Source: Cryphonectria parasitica EP155 | Lineage: Eukaryota > Ascomycota > Sordariomycetes > Diaporthales > Cryphonectriaceae | Length of the DNA stretch: 64,000 nt | NCBI RefSeq assembly: GCF_011745365.1 | Contig: NW_024468911.1 | Span: 2,536,759 to 2,600,758, forward strand | Direction of reading: 5' to 3' | Shown: positions 1 to 12,679 of the stretch, in pieces | How the letters are laid out: each line of letters starts with the position of its first letter | Position numbering within the stretch: the stretch's first letter is position 1 | Notes under the pieces: generated by a model | Seen by the model: the letters and a program-made list of their open reading frames with translations, nothing else | Database searches by the model: none | What the model was told of the DNA's origin: nothing | Position numbers and translations under genes: made by a program

Positions 1-264
1 GTGGAACTACCCTACCAGCGAACAACCAAAACAGAAACATTAATTGAAAAGAATAAGAAGAGAAAAGAAACCCAACCTGATTCGGTCCCCCGAGCCACGT
101 GCTTCACCCACGCCGCAGCATGGCTCTTCCCCTGGAAAAAGAGGGCCAATGCCCGCTACTACGACACATCAGTGGGGCGTCGGGGGGCTGGGCCTCGATC
201 TCAAGACGGCCCCAAAGACCCGGGCTGGCTCGAGGAGGCATGGTGTATGTCAAGCCAGTCCATT

Positions 265-296
<32 letters not shown>

Positions 297-1885
297 TTGT
301 GTCTGACGTGGTTTAATAAAAGCCACGGGCCCTCTGTTCTGAAGCAGCAAGCCCCTTAAGGAAACATGCCTCTGCGACGACGAGGAACCCTCCCGAAAGC
401 AAAACACACCCCCGGCTTCGGGCCAGGGACGACGCTGTCTCATAGGGGGGAAAGGATAGGTTCCAACACATACACGGATCACAATAATAATATGATAAAA
501 GTGGAAAAAGCGATCTGACCTCCAGGGCCAACCCCCTCCCTTTCTTTTTTCCTGCCCCCCTCCCGGATGTTTTAACTTTGAACCGAGATGAATAAACCTG
601 GTGTTCCGAGAACCTTGTGGTGAACTTTGTGGATAGAGTCTAGTCCACATCCATTTATATATGGCATTGTCGAGAAAAGAGAAGCAAACAAACTATCTTA
701 TGGTGTGACTCTCGGGAATCATGCAGGGCGCACTCTATCATCTCGGCCGAATCCACAATGCACATACACACACACAGACACACATCTATGCCTGCCGCTG
801 CTCCGTTCTCTCAACCCTTCTGTCGTGGCAAAACGCCTGATGCTACGGTGCAGTGCTACAGTGCCCCAAGTAGCCATACCCCTCCCTGTCTTGCACAATC
901 AAAATCCTACTACTATAGTACTCTCATGGACCTCGTATACCGAAACTATCATGCTATTTTTACGACCCGCGGCGCTTTTCCTTTGGTGACCGGGATACAT
1001 ACCATTTCCAAGCTGATCATGATAGCCCGGTGGGATGACCTTCTGCAGCTCCAGGACCCTTTGTCAAAGATGTAGAGGACACACTGCGTCATGGGTCTTG
1101 GTTTCTGCTGTAGAAAAATGTTGAGCTATGCATTCATCATAGTACTCGCTCTGGACTTAGTCATCAAAGGTTCAAGACTGGGTTCTCCTTCTCATTCGGA
1201 GGAAGGTCATGTGTCGTGGAGTTGGTCTACTAGCTCCATAGCAGGACTAGGAAGCTGTATGTTGATGAAGTTTTGCCTTCATCTTACTGTTCAACTTATA
1301 AAAGGGGGAAGACAAGGCAGCAAAAGCCACCATCTTCCTCACCACACCACACTCGCCAACTTAGGATAGCATATGTCAGATCTTAACAACCTGGCTGAAC
1401 CGCCATATCTGCAAAAATGTTCTTTAATTCCTTCCATCAGACCTATGCTACCTGGCCCATTCTATTCTGGTAGGCTCTTTGTGAGGCGGAGTGAGCCTGT
1501 CCACATCATTGGACATCTTTTCACTCCCATCTGCTGGCCAAACTAAAAAAAGCCCTTGATCTTCCGTGTGAACGCACCTGGTATTCTTGCACCTAGCTCT
1601 CCTGGCGAACTCATTTCCTTAGCCTTTATTCGTGGAGGCTGACAACAACGTGGTATGCCTTGACGATGCGCCCTTTCATGCATCAAACCAGTCAAAGCAA
1701 CCCATGCAAACAGATCTAGATCATTCCCATCATGACCACTTGACCAAATGGCAAGACCCCGAGTCACTGTGGGAGGCAGGCAATGTCAAGCCTATGATGA
1801 GTATAGAGGCTGAGGGGTAGAGCATGTCATGTACTCATACACATCAATCAAGTCCAAAAAAAAATATTGACATGAACTGGCCCAC
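1..1885. other. Left-flank intergenic region with no supported gene
   Basis: No reading frame here shows a recognisable domain or a convincing exon chain. The stretch holds a GT run of about 13 units at 271-296 and a shorter CA run near 763-782. The right end should include the 3' untranslated region of the cullin gene, which stops at 1886. Confidence 0.6.
271..296. repeat. (GT)13 microsatellite
   Basis: A perfect GT dinucleotide run directly follows a short T tract. It lies in sequence without a supported gene. Confidence 0.95.
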
Positions 1886-4362
1886 CTATGCTAGGTAGCC
1901 AAGCTCATCGTCATCAAGACGCTCAAGGTACTCCTTGTCAAGAAGGATCTCGATGCACTTCTTGATATCCGCCACCTTAGGAACAAAACGCTGGCGGATC
2001 TGGTTGATGGTCTCGCTCACCAGCTGCTGGTGCTTCATCTTCTTTCGCGCCTTCATGATACGAACGATAGCGGACTATAAGAAAAGTTGTTAGCATCTAT
2101 CCAGTTACACATAGAGCCAGAAAAAGAGGAAGGGTGGAGGGCAGCTCACCTGGAGTAAGAGTTTACGGTCCTCCTCGATCGTCTTGTTGGTCTCAACCTC
2201 CTCCTGCTTCGCCTCCGTCTTCGTGCCGAGGTTAAGATTGACACGAATCTTCTTGCTCTTGAAGTTATAGTTGAGGCTGAACGTCTTGCCAGGGCCTGGC
2301 TTGTCGCCCTCGGGTGACATAGTGAGAACCTTCGCCTTCAGGAGTATGCCCAGAGCAGGGTCCAGTGTCTCCGAGTTCATTTGTGTGGCCTCAGCGATAT
2401 CCTCGTACGTGTTCTTGTCGGTCTCGTTGAAGAGAAGCAGCACAGCCATTTGATACAGTGAGACTTGGAAGGTGTAGGGCGTCTTGCTGTTCTTGCAGTA
2501 GTTGGCCTTCAGCTCACCTTTGCACAGCTGCCACAGCCACGTGAGTTTGCGACCTTCGTGCTTGTGCTTGTAGAACCTCGTGAACCGCTCCAGATCGGCG
2601 CCGATCTCCGTGGGCGGGTTGTACGTCGTCGAGGGCGGGTTCAAAGGCCAGAAGCCAGTGCCTAGAATGAAGTATTGGGAGTCCAACAGGGAGCCCTCGT
2701 CAAGGGCATTGGTGTGCTCCTTGAAGCCGGTGTTGAGATCCTTTGAAATCTGCATGTCCTGGAACATGCGCTGCAGCTTGTTGGTATACTCAAAACCGCA
2801 GGCCTCCTTCAGCTTGCTGATCATGGATGTCTCGGCATCGTCACTGCTGGAATTGCTGTGAACGAGGCGCCGGGCCAGCATGCGAGAGTAGAATTTCTGG
2901 AAGACGTCCTTGTCCTCAATGTACTTGAAGACAGTCATGATCTGTGACAGAGTCTCCTCCAGCTGAGACTCCTCGACGCCAGTACCGCTCTTGCGCAACA
3001 GCACGTCGGTATACTTGGCGAGGAGCTCGGGAGACTTATTGGATCCAGACTTGCACATGTCGTTGCGGTTGACAAACTCTCTGCAGGCATTGTCGAGTGA
3101 TCTCGTAAATTCAGGCTCGTCATTGAACGCCCGCTTGACCAGACCTTGGTACTGTGAGTGAATCTCCAGAAGAGCATCGACGTAGACCTTGGGCTCGAGC
3201 TTCTCAGCATCTTGCGCAACCTTGGCAACCGCTGCCAACCCCGCCTTACGGACGTGGGCTTCGAATCGGGCGCGCAGAGGATCCAGGCCGTTCGGGATTC
3301 GCGATAGCAGGTCGTACATACGAGCCATGTCCTCTTCTCGATCATTCTCCAATAGGAGCTGGAACTCATCGCGAAGCAGGTTCTGGTGGTCCTTGATGAG
3401 AGCGTCATTACAACATGCCTTCAAAGAGATGGCGATGTCGGGATGTAAATAGAGCTTGACGCGCTCCTCCTCCTCGTCTAGGCGAGCGACAGCCTTCTTC
3501 ATATACTCGACAACGCTGTTCTCGGCCAGGAACTGCGTGCTCTCGGTCTGATAGAACAGTCTGGTCGCCTCGAGGAATGGCTTCTCGAAGTGATACCTGT
3601 AGCAGTCAAGCGTAGTCTTGCTGGGGTCGGACGGGTCAAGACCAAGGGCAACGAAGGAGTCGACGACTTGCTTGATCTGACCGTGCTCGATAGTCTCGCC
3701 GTTTCGTTGCTTCTCAACCAGCTTCAGCACCGCCGCCATGACCTTCTTGTCGATCTTCTCGAACAACACCGCCCGCCATTGCACCAGATGCATGGTGTAC
3801 ACATCGTATATATTCTTCTTGCCCTCGTCCATCTCACGTTTGACCCAGTGACGGTTCAGGTATCGGAACAGGTGGTGGACGTACTTTCCGGCGTTGGTGT
3901 ATCGCTCCCACTCCTTGATGTAATAAGTGAGGAGGGCCTCATCTGTGTGCTGCTCAGCTCTATCCAGAAGTACCTTGAGGTGCTGCTCCAGGTAGTCCAG
4001 GAGCTTTTTATACAGGTCTTCACCAAGCAGGTGGGCGCCCCTGTGATGACCCTGGCCGATGCCAGCTGAAGGCGTGCTGGAGGTGAGGGGATGAGCCTTC
4101 TGCGATGTGCAGAAGTTGTGAACAGCAGTGTAAATTCCCATGTACTATCGTGGAACATCTACCGTCAGTGTCATTCGGATCGAAGGGGGAAAAGGAGATG
4201 TCATTCAGACCACGAGGGCTGGGAATCAAGGCTCACATCGTCCATAGTCATGCCTTTCTGAAGATCGTCCATGATCTTGGTGATACCACCAGCGAGGTAC
4301 TCCCATGTATCTGTAATGCTATCACGGTCAGGCCCCTTGGGCATCGCCACAGACGACCGCAT
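1886..4362 (-). CDS. cul1: Cullin-1, scaffold of SCF ubiquitin ligases
   Basis: This is the scaffold that ties Skp1/F-box substrate receptors to the Rbx1 RING protein. I model three exons: 4362-4237, 4144-2150 and 2074-1886, giving 769 residues, the usual cullin-1 size. Exon 1 supplies an N-terminus with [14 protein letters not shown], and exon 2 continues as [12 protein letters not shown], the conserved start of cullin repeat 1. The cullin-homology region follows in exon 2. Exon 3 encodes the winged-helix tail with IVRIMKARK, the neddylation motif (Lys715 in this model), and ends in DDELGYLA. Both introns have standard GTGAGC donors and TAG acceptors and keep phase 0. The start is the first ATG of exon 1; Met7 is an alternative. 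An F-box-like protein, a class of possible SCF partner, lies at 36.3 kb, but that is a loose association. Confidence 0.95.
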
Positions 4363-5405
4363 CGTGGCCGTGCTCGAGCCACCTGGAAGCCTGTTGAGTG
4401 TGGCAAGGGTTGCAGGATGCTGGGACGGGACGACGCGAAGGAGACGGTGAGGACGAAAACTGAGAAAGCGCTTGTTGGCGACAGCAGATGCACTCGAAGA
4501 ACGACACGGCTGGTGTATGGTTGGGTGTGGGCCAGATCAGAAAAAAGTTGGGATCACTCGATGTTGACGGCGTGATAGGAGCTGGTATGACTGGTTGCCT
4601 GTGGCGGAGTGAGGGTCGGGGGAGGATGAGGGCCTAACTATTCGATGGTCAGGCGCGTCTTCGAGGGGTACTGGAGGTGTGTCCAAGGATCGCCCTAACA
4701 CGATGAGAAGGAAAAAGGAAAAAGAGGACACAGGGATGTGAGAGCGACAACCAGTTGCGCTGTCTGTTGTCCTGACTGTCGCTGTTTGTGTGAAGGGAGG
4801 AAGAAGCAAGGCTTTGGATAGAAGGCAGGAGTTGTTTGGAGGTCAAGGCTTGCTGCTGTAGGCTGCTGAAGCGGCGGGAAAGTCGAAAGTGAGCCAACTT
4901 GCTGACAAGGGTTGCAGGCGGCTGACTTGGATGGACGGCAATGGCGGGGTCTGTGCCCCCGTTTTGGGATCCACTTTTTATTAGCCTGGAGGTGCCAAAC
5001 AACTATCACTCACTGACTGGAGATTCGCATTCTTGCAACTTTTAACATTCACATGTCGCCTGCTGTCAACAACATCCTAGCCTTATGGTTCCTTGGGGAG
5101 TCGGTGGGTGCGTAAGACGCGGCTGGCTGTGATTCATAGCATGCTCCTCGAAAAATCAAGTCTACTGGCAAACATAAAAGAAGAAACAAGGAGAGATGTA
5201 AGACCAGAGATGGAAAGTTCAGAACGCCAGCAGCACTGAGAGTGTCGGAACTCTCGCTATATCCACTACTTAGTGAGCATGTCTATGATGATGTTGGGCC
5301 CTTGAGGGTAGAGAGACCGCCCTTATGCCAGCTATGTTCAGAGGGCTCAGACATGTGTAAATACTTTATGCTGTTGTTGAATTTTTCTATACTCTGACTA
5401 CCTTT
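4363..5405. other. Intergenic: cullin upstream region and Srf1-like 3' flank
   Basis: About 1 kb between two genes on the same strand. It should hold the cul1 promoter and 5' leader and the 3' untranslated region of the Srf1-like gene. I see no conserved coding segment. Confidence 0.6.
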
Positions 5406-6437
5406 TCAAGCGTGGGACACTAATCTTCGATCCTCGTCTCCTGCTCCCGTCCCAAGCCTCTGCACTAGCCTGAACACATTCACTGTAAAATTCATGATCC
5501 AACCAATGAGACCCAGCAGCAGGAAGGAGGCCAGGGCCTTCATCTTGGCCATCTCGCCGTACGGGTTGTTCCTGAGGTACAGCGAATCAAACGCAAGCGT
5601 GGCGCTAGCGGACTTGAAGATGATGAAGAAAAGATCGAGAAGCGTCAGGGAGACTTTGTGCATTGGGGACCTCAGGCCAAACTGCGGCCCGGTCCACTCA
5701 TCCCAGGTCATGTAGAACACGTAGGGTGTGACGACGCAGTCAACAACGATGGCCACGAGCCATTGTGAGCGGAGAGAGATGCCTGCTGTATTTGAGGACC
5801 GATCTCCTGCGTCCGCATACAGCTTCCATAAATTGGCTGACAAGGCAAGCGAGATGATAGACAGCAGCAAGACCGAGAATCTGAGGATTGCGGGAACCAG
5901 GGGGTGGTTGAGGAGAATGCGCCAGGCATGTTCATGAAAGGCCGCCCTCCTGCTCCTGCTCCGCACTGCATCATCTGTGAAGCGCAGGGGGGTGTTGTCG
6001 TTGAAGCCGGGCATCAACTCATTCAGCTTCTCTGGATCGACCGTTTCCGCATTCTCGCCGGCGGCGTGTCCATACTTGCTGGCCTGCACAAAGTTCCTCC
6101 ATGGCGAGTCCTGATCGCGCATCAGGTAATTCGGGATGATGATCGGCTCTCTCGTTCGGAGATGGTCCCATTTCTGCCCCCGCTGTACTCGCCTCTTCTG
6201 CCTCTTCTTCGCGATCAAATTCTTTGACACATTATTGACTGGTGCTTCGGAGGTCCAGTTCACGTATCCGTCTCTAGACACCCTCCGCTGCGGTGGCGCA
6301 GGGGTGCTGTTGTGCTCTGGGCGTACGGTCTCCGACGGTCGGCTCGGCACGATCTGCTGAATCTCTGGCGGTGGCGGGCCATATCTGTCTTCCCAAGACG
6401 CGATCCAAGCTATAAAGACGTCAGCAGGAGGCCCCAT
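5406..6437 (-). CDS. Srf1-like regulator of phospholipase D, four-helix membrane protein
   Basis: The 343-residue protein has a polar, basic N-terminal half (KKRQKRRVQRGQ near residues 77-88) followed by the block SPWRNFVQASKYGH (about 111-124) and a PGFND motif near 143. Four hydrophobic helices follow at about 183-204, 225-244, 262-283 and 302-324. This order resembles the fungal Srf1 family; yeast Srf1 binds and regulates the phospholipase D Spo14. That function is inferred from family resemblance recalled from memory. Codon use and length support a real gene. A stop lies directly before the chosen ATG in frame, so any longer N-terminus would need an upstream exon that I could not find. 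Confidence 0.75.
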   Translation of the reverse strand: MGPPADVFIAWIASWEDRYGPPPPEIQQIVPSRPSETVRPEHNSTPAPPQRRVSRDGYVNWTSEAPVNNVSKNLIAKKRQKRRVQRGQKWDHLRTREPIIIPNYLMRDQDSPWRNFVQASKYGHAAGENAETVDPEKLNELMPGFNDNTPLRFTDDAVRSRSRRAAFHEHAWRILLNHPLVPAILRFSVLLLSIISLALSANLWKLYADAGDRSSNTAGISLRSQWLVAIVVDCVVTPYVFYMTWDEWTGPQFGLRSPMHKVSLTLLDLFFIIFKSASATLAFDSLYLRNNPYGEMAKMKALASFLLLGLIGWIMNFTVNVFRLVQRLGTGAGDEDRRLVSHA

Positions 6438-8223
6438 TCAACGACATAACGTGGGACTGACGCGGTATGGTGCGTATTTTCCGGTTTGCATTTGCTTCGA
6501 CCGCAGTGCTTCCGGTGCTAGGGCGCGGGTGTTCCATGAAGACTGGTCAAGATACAGCCCCCCTAATGCCCGAAATCTGTTTGTCCTTCTTCTGTTTCGT
6601 CTCTTCTGAAGAAGGAAAAACAGTCTAATGCGACTGCTTCCCACAAGGAGGCCCTATGGATAGACCTCGCTCCCTCAGGGTGGCCCGCGGCGGGTGAAAC
6701 ACGGAGCAGCTGAATGACCGTAGCGATGTTTCGACAAAGCACCCTAATGAACCGCAAGGCTTCGCCAGGTCAATCTGGTGGGTATTCCGAGATTTCCAGC
6801 CGTCGAAGCCTACACCTACAAGAATGAAGGCGGCAGTGGGACGGTGTTGTTGGGCCCGAGTCGGTTAGGTGGGTGCGCGGCCGCAAAGTGAGCAACAGGG
6901 TGTCAACGGTAGTATTTGGGGCCCACGCGACGAGAGAGAAGCCAATTATTGATCTTTTACCAGAAAATTGGCAGAAGGGCGCAAAGCAAAACGAGTAGAC
7001 GACCTGTAGTGTACAGTTATCGCTAGGACAGACTGTGCTTTATGTTGGCCAGACAAAGTCGTGCCTGGTCCGGACCTTTCTTCATGAGACATGCAGGCAG
7101 GCAGAGAGGGTGCTTGTGTAATCACGATCAGCAGCAGTGGGCAGGCAAGGCGGGCCTCATTAATTCGTCAACAGTGAATGACCTGGCGACCGCAGCACAG
7201 GTCCGCGCCGCGACGAGGTTGGTGGAGGTGAGAAGAGAAGAAAACAGAAAGAGATGACGCTTAATTTCACGAAGTTGAATTGAGAATCAAGGTTGTCTCG
7301 GGCTCGATGATGGGAGACCAGGGGGGTGCAAGCTTCCAGCAAGGGACGTCACCGGCTAAGACGGAGTACACACTACCTATTGACCACCTGAATTCCCAGC
7401 CACCAGTTCACAACAGCGTTCAAGACCATGATGCCCTGTTTGCCTTTTCCTCTTTCTTTTCTACCAACATGTGGTAATTAGGTCGGGAGAAGAGGTTAGT
7501 TATTGGACATGATTTTGAATTACCAAAATTTCTTCATACTGCTTTCCTCCCTTGCATCTTTTTCCCTTCCTGTTGTTGAGAGGTCATCGATGTACCAAAA
7601 TAAGGCCGTCTCTCAAGGTTCATGCCTGTCAGGATCAGCGGAGCAGATCAGTCAGTGGCCCACAGCGACTGCATGGGAGGCCCCGTGATAGAGAGGTACC
7701 TGGAGCTGCGCCCGCTTCCTCAGGGGCATTTTCTCCGAAGCCCAGGCCTCCCAGGGCGTTCCAGGACGTGGCTGCAGGCCCACTGTGGTAGAGTGCCTGC
7801 AGCCAGAACGGAAAGGTAGTGCACTAACCTGCAGGGCCGATATCCACTCAGAGGGCACAGTGAGCTCCAGAGTGCGTCATTGCCATGGACCTGCAACGCG
7901 CAGAAAACTTCGATCTAGGAAGATAGATCCTACACCTTGCTTTAAGCTTATCGTGACCAGCATCTCCAGGCATTGCCCAGCTGCCTCCTCTTCCTATCTT
8001 CGCTTGGGATTCCAGCCTGGCTCTGTCTCTCAGCGCACAGTCATGGACAGCAGCATCAGGTCTTGGTTTTGAAAAGCGGCGTTATCATCACTCGCCAGTA
8101 GCCTTCACAGCTCTCCTCCCCTCGCCCTCTCTCATCCGTCTCCCGAGTCATTCACTGCCTAGTCGTCATCGCGCCCACCCCAGCAGGACCAGCCAGCTGT
8201 CATAACGCAGACCTCTAGCAAAG
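6438..8223. other. Intergenic region between divergent genes, no supported gene
   Basis: This 1.8 kb lies between the Srf1-like gene (leftward) and the Mkh1-like gene (rightward), so it should contain both promoters. Short open frames near 7.0-7.9 kb show no domain, no splice-linked neighbours and no conserved motif I recognise. Confidence 0.55.
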
Positions 8224-9147
8224 ATGCGCGTCTTTCTCCTTCCTGTATCGACGCGTCGGACGCTTCTGTACGCCCATCGGCTCAACGACGCTGCGCACCA
8301 GAGCTCAGGATGGATGGACAGGATCCAGCTCAAGGCCGCGGCAACCTGGGCGGGCTGGGAACAGAAAGAGTCGGGCTGGCAAAAGACCATTGTCAAATAT
8401 GGCAACCAGGCTCTCCGGAAGATACCATATGAGGAGTGGGGGCTCAAGTCTGTCCCGCCGCTGTCCACGAAGCGTGCAGACGACGAGCTCAAGGGCAGCG
8501 ACAAGGTGGAGGTCTACTTTCCCAAGACCCTGATACAGTCCAGCCAGGTTGAAGACGTGCTACAGAGGCTGAGCACAGAGCGAGAGGGTCTTCACCGAAG
8601 GAGGCTTTTATGGTGCTTCATAGGGATGCCTATCAGTGCCCCGTTCGCGTTGGTCCCAGTGTAAGTGCAGTGGTATAGAGATAGACCTTGGTCTTGGGAA
8701 AAATAATGCTAATCACGTTCGATTAGAGTCCCGAACATACCCTTCTTCTATCTCGTCTACCGGGCATGGTCGCATTGGCGTGCCCTGTCAGGTGGTAAAC
8801 ACATACAATTCCTCCTCAAAAATCGCCTACTCATCCATAAGCCCTCCCCGATCCTTGATGAGGTGTACCTGAGACAGGATCCCCCGCTTCCATCGACGCC
8901 AGACCCCACGGTCGACCCCGGAGTACCCAAGAACGCCAACCCAAAAATGCCCCAAGACGCCCAACCGAAAGGAGAAATGATGTTGTTGGATCAGAGCAAT
9001 GGAAAGAAAATGACTCAGGCTTTGGGCCTGCCACAGCTGGAGGTAGAGCTGGAGCGAGCAATATGGCAGGTCCAACAAGCCATCCATAAGCAGAACGCTG
9101 AGCGCGACGCTGCCGCCAAGAAGAAAGACGACCCAAAGTCGCAATGA
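8224..9147 (+). CDS. Mitochondrial K+/H+ exchange-related protein (Mkh1/Mrx19 family)
   Basis: Two exons, 8224-8660 and 8727-9147, encode 285 residues. The start MRVFLLPVSTRRTLLY, the block KIPYEEWGLKSVPPLS (about residues 66-81) and the join VPVVPNIPFFYLVYRAWSHW are hallmarks of the mitochondrial K+-H+ exchange-related family (PF10173), which in yeast is needed with Mdm38/LETM1 for matrix potassium balance. A hydrophobic stretch spans about residues 128-155 and is split by the intron (GTAAGT donor, TTAG acceptor). The C-terminal third is Pro/Lys-rich and ends in a charged helix. It converges on the tail-anchored protein gene with 245 bp between stops. Confidence 0.88.
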
Positions 9148-9392
9148 CGAAAAAAATACCAAAGAAACAGAGTTGATGAGAAAAGACGATGTATGAGATA
9201 CGGGGCCCGGCAACATGATCTGAAGATGGCGCACATAAAAAATGAGGTTGGAGTTGAGCCGATTTAGAATTCCACTCAGATCTCTCCAGTGGCCCGAGAC
9301 ACTCGGGCGATCACTGCCGCATAAAAGAATTCGACTCTCTTATGATGAAGCAGGTTCCGACCCAGCGGTTTTTTTCTCTCTTTCGTTGGTAT

Positions 9393-10076
9393 CTAACGCG
9401 AGAGATAGTGACCGCTCCTGAGCATTTCGAAGACGAATACAGTGAACAATGTGGCGCAGGCGCTCAACACACACAGGATGAAGAAAAATCGGAGGCGTTG
9501 GCGTTGCTTCTCCCCTTGTGACGGCTCAGGCAGCAAGAGATCTCCCTGTGCCTGTTTCTCCAAATCGGCCGTCACATCGTGTTGGACATATTGTGCATAG
9601 ACAATGTGTGTCAGAGGCCCGGACTCCACGACGAAGGCCGGCATGGCATCCTTGAGATTGTCGGTGATGTCGCCCTCCTCCATGTACGCCAATGGTTCGC
9701 ACAATTCAGAGATGACGACTGTGTTATCCTCTTTGAGGGGAGGCGAGGACTGCTTGGTGCGCTGGTGCGCGAGTGCCGCTTTTCGACGGAGCAGCCATAG
9801 GCCGGGTGATAGCTCTGGGCCCTTTCTCGTCACTGGTCTTGGTTTCCTCATGCGGCGAATCTGTCGTCCAAATTTCAGGTCGCTCTCGCGTAAATCCGGG
9901 TTCAGTGGCGACGAGGCAATCGGGATGTGCTGTTTTGCTGCTGCCGCGAGCAGGGCGGCGAAGATGTTCTCGCTGACCCCATACTGTGGCGTCCCTCTTG
10001 CGCTGCTAAAGTGTGATATTTGTTCCATTTCTCGACGATGATGTGACTGCGACGGCATCTCTTGACCAAAGTGCAT
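9393..10076 (-). CDS. Unrecognised tail-anchored membrane protein
   Basis: A single exon encodes 227 residues from the first ATG (a GTG two codons upstream is not used as the start). I do not recognise the family. Residues about 30-50 contain an Ala-rich helix, and residues 72-86 are strongly basic (RQIRRMRKPRPVTRK). One hydrophobic segment, about 198-220, lies close to the C-terminus and is followed by only a few residues, the layout of a tail-anchored protein with its bulk in the cytosol. The segment just before it is also basic (KQRQRLR). No signal peptide is visible. Coding potential is supported by the long frame and the clean membrane segment. Orthology and function are open. Confidence 0.65.
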   Translation of the reverse strand: MHFGQEMPSQSHHRREMEQISHFSSARGTPQYGVSENIFAALLAAAAKQHIPIASSPLNPDLRESDLKFGRQIRRMRKPRPVTRKGPELSPGLWLLRRKAALAHQRTKQSSPPLKEDNTVVISELCEPLAYMEEGDITDNLKDAMPAFVVESGPLTHIVYAQYVQHDVTADLEKQAQGDLLLPEPSQGEKQRQRLRFFFILCVLSACATLFTVFVFEMLRSGHYLSR

Positions 10077-12679
10077 TGACACGATTACTTTTTTCTTTGT
10101 CTCTGCAAGAGGGTGCGGCTACATAAAGGCAAAAGTTTAAAAGGAACAGGTTACCGTGTTTAGCACGGTAGGATCCGAGGGATGCTGAGATGGGGGGCGG
10201 CGAGAAAAGGCAACGCGGGAGATGAGACAGCCCACGATGACATGTCGCACCTGTGGAATCTAAAAAAGCAGGCACGCGGCCCACGCATAACTGGCCCTCT
10301 GTCCCTCCTCCCTCCTTTTTTTCTGCCCCTCAACTTCCTATGGTCTCGGTCTGTCACGATCAAAACGCCTTTCCCCCGCCTTGGCTGTCCTCCCTCGCGT
10401 GTCTCCTGTGAGGCGGGCAACGAAACCAGAATCGGGAGTGTGTCGCAACCCTTGAAAACCGCCACAAATCCGCGGCGAGCGAGTGGGCCGTTAACCTGCT
10501 GGCAACACAAGGTGACAAGTTCACACACACAAAAAGTTGACAAAGTAGTTGTGCTCTGTTGTGTGTGTCTCAATTTGCAAAGTGGGCTCGAGGGAATGTC
10601 TGGCCTGGCCTGGCCTGGCTTCTTGTCAGCGAGCCAGCCCAGAACGCAGGCCGGCGTGGAGAAATAATAATAACAACAAAGTACCGTAAGCTGCCGCGCA
10701 GTCCGGCGTTATCCCTCATTTCCCACAGCCCGGCCACGGCCAGCGTTGGGTCATGTGGAGGAGGAATCTTTTTCCTGCCGCGTACTGCACATTCTTCATC
10801 TCGGAACCTAATATTTTCTCGCGCTCGCATATTGGCTTTTAAGGACACCCGAGTGATGATTGACTGTTACAGTGCTTTGTTTCAGCCACGCGTGTGTGGC
10901 TGACGAGTTCGCTTGTGCCACTGCTGTAATAAAGGCAGGATGGAGAAAGCACTCAACAATTACCCCGTGCAGTCTCGAAATTTGGTCATTTCTAAAGAAG
11001 CATTTCGGAGTCCTTTTTTTCTTTTCTTTTTCCCTTGATTGAAGGATCATTTAGGTTTTAAAAGTTACTAAATCCGTCTCGTGAAATTGTGCAAATAAAT
11101 ATTACCCCAGCGACCCTCAAACGCATCCATTTACAAAGCTGACTGCACCAACTTCCTCACGGCACTCGACCTTTTTTTTTTTTTTTTTTTAGTGAACCAA
11201 GACACCAGTGATGCTTTAGGTCTTTGTTATTCTAGTTATAACAACAGGAAATTAGTCTGCTCCCTTTTTCGTGTTGTGTTTGGAGTCTTACTTAGATCTG
11301 CCCCAGGTGCAAATAGGCACAGGGCAACTTGATACACATCATAATTCATTCCAACTCTTGTTGGCACATCAGCGGTCTCTTCATCCGGACCGTTACCATT
11401 TCACATATGAGCCATGGGCTTCAAGAGATAATTTAGGATAAGATTGGAAATCCCTGTGAAAGAGTAACAAGTCGTTTAGGCAGATCAGATTGTGTGGATG
11501 CCCCTTAGCACAAGGCCTTCCACACCGTCATACCAGACACGAAACCCGTCGCTCTGATCTTTGACGAGGCGTTACCGTCCAGATTGTGCCCAGATGTTCA
11601 ACAGCCGCGAGGTAAGAAAAAAAATAATTTTTACTTCCCGTACATCATCGTGGCCCTCCGCACACCGTGATAAGAAGGAGACGCACTATGAAAACTATAC
11701 CGGCGTTGACGCTGGTGAGAGAGGGGAGTTTCGCACTCTCGGTCGGGCGCGCCTCCTGATCTCAAGAACCTCTTGAACATGACTTTGTGGGGCCTTTTTT
11801 CCTGCCATAAAATTAGGTCCGCACAAACAGAACCGGGAGGGTGGGTCGACTGATAGAATCACTGCTCATCTACATGCCCAGCGAGTTGAACCTAACGGTC
11901 AAGATGTCATAGAATCCACATGGGCGCTAGATCTCGCCGCCTTTGTAAGACTCTAGCCGGGATATGCACAGACAGACAAGGTCAGTCATTGAGAGAAAGT
12001 GATCCTTTTGTAATTAGTAGAGGTGACGACAAACGATGGCGCGCGAAGTGCAAGCTGGCCCTACCGTTGCTCTTGTTCACCAATCGTTCGGAGGGACAAG
12101 GGGCGCAATATTACAGCCTAGTGCTCTGTCAACTTCACAAAAACAAGAGATGCCGCAGCGTGGAAAAACATGAACTTTTTCTGTTCCATTTAACGTAATC
12201 GAAGTGAAGACGAAGCTTTCCCGAGTGTACTCCTGCAACTCCACACAAACCCGTCCTGTCGCTTCAGGATTTCCCCGTCCGACTCCCGTTCCCGAGACTC
12301 GAAATTAGTGACTGCCTCAACATGAAGAAACAGTATTAAAAAGAAAAGAAGACAAAGAAGGGGAGGGGGGGTGATTCCATGAAACTCCGCACAGTCTCCC
12401 CTTCTTCCGGTTCGTGCCATCCGTGCCAGGATGATATTTCGAACCTATATCATGATAGCGCAAACGCTGCCGCCTGTAATGATTGCCCAACCCCGTGTTC
12501 CAACGTTGGTTGGAAAGGTCCTCCTCGGGCTGCCTTGAAAAGAGGTGACCGTGTAGTGAAGGTCCCGCGGCAAATCAGTGCAGATTTGTACAGCGGCCCA
12601 GAGCAATATGCAGAGCAGATGCTACAAGCCCCAGCAGGCTTTCGTTTAATCAGAGAAAGCCAGACAGCAGGTCAGCAGT
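10077..12679. other. Intergenic 2.6 kb with T19 tract and TGGCC repeats
   Basis: No exon chain could be supported. The region contains a pentanucleotide TGGCC repeat at 10600-10619 and an uninterrupted T tract at 11172-11190. It should include the promoter of the tail-anchored gene and the 3' flank of the GATA-factor gene. Confidence 0.55.
11172..11190. repeat. T19 homopolymer
   Basis: Nineteen consecutive T residues on the plus strand. I found no A-box/B-box pair or conserved small RNA just upstream that would make it a pol III terminator. Confidence 0.9.

Noticed and set aside
201..650. Open frame of 149 residues on the minus strand across the GT repeat
   Set aside because: It includes a Thr-His run translated from the microsatellite, has no domain and starts and ends in low-complexity sequence.
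11172..11190. T19 tract as an RNA polymerase III terminator of a tRNA or small RNA
   Set aside because: No cloverleaf, A/B box pair or U6/SRP-like sequence was found upstream on either strand.
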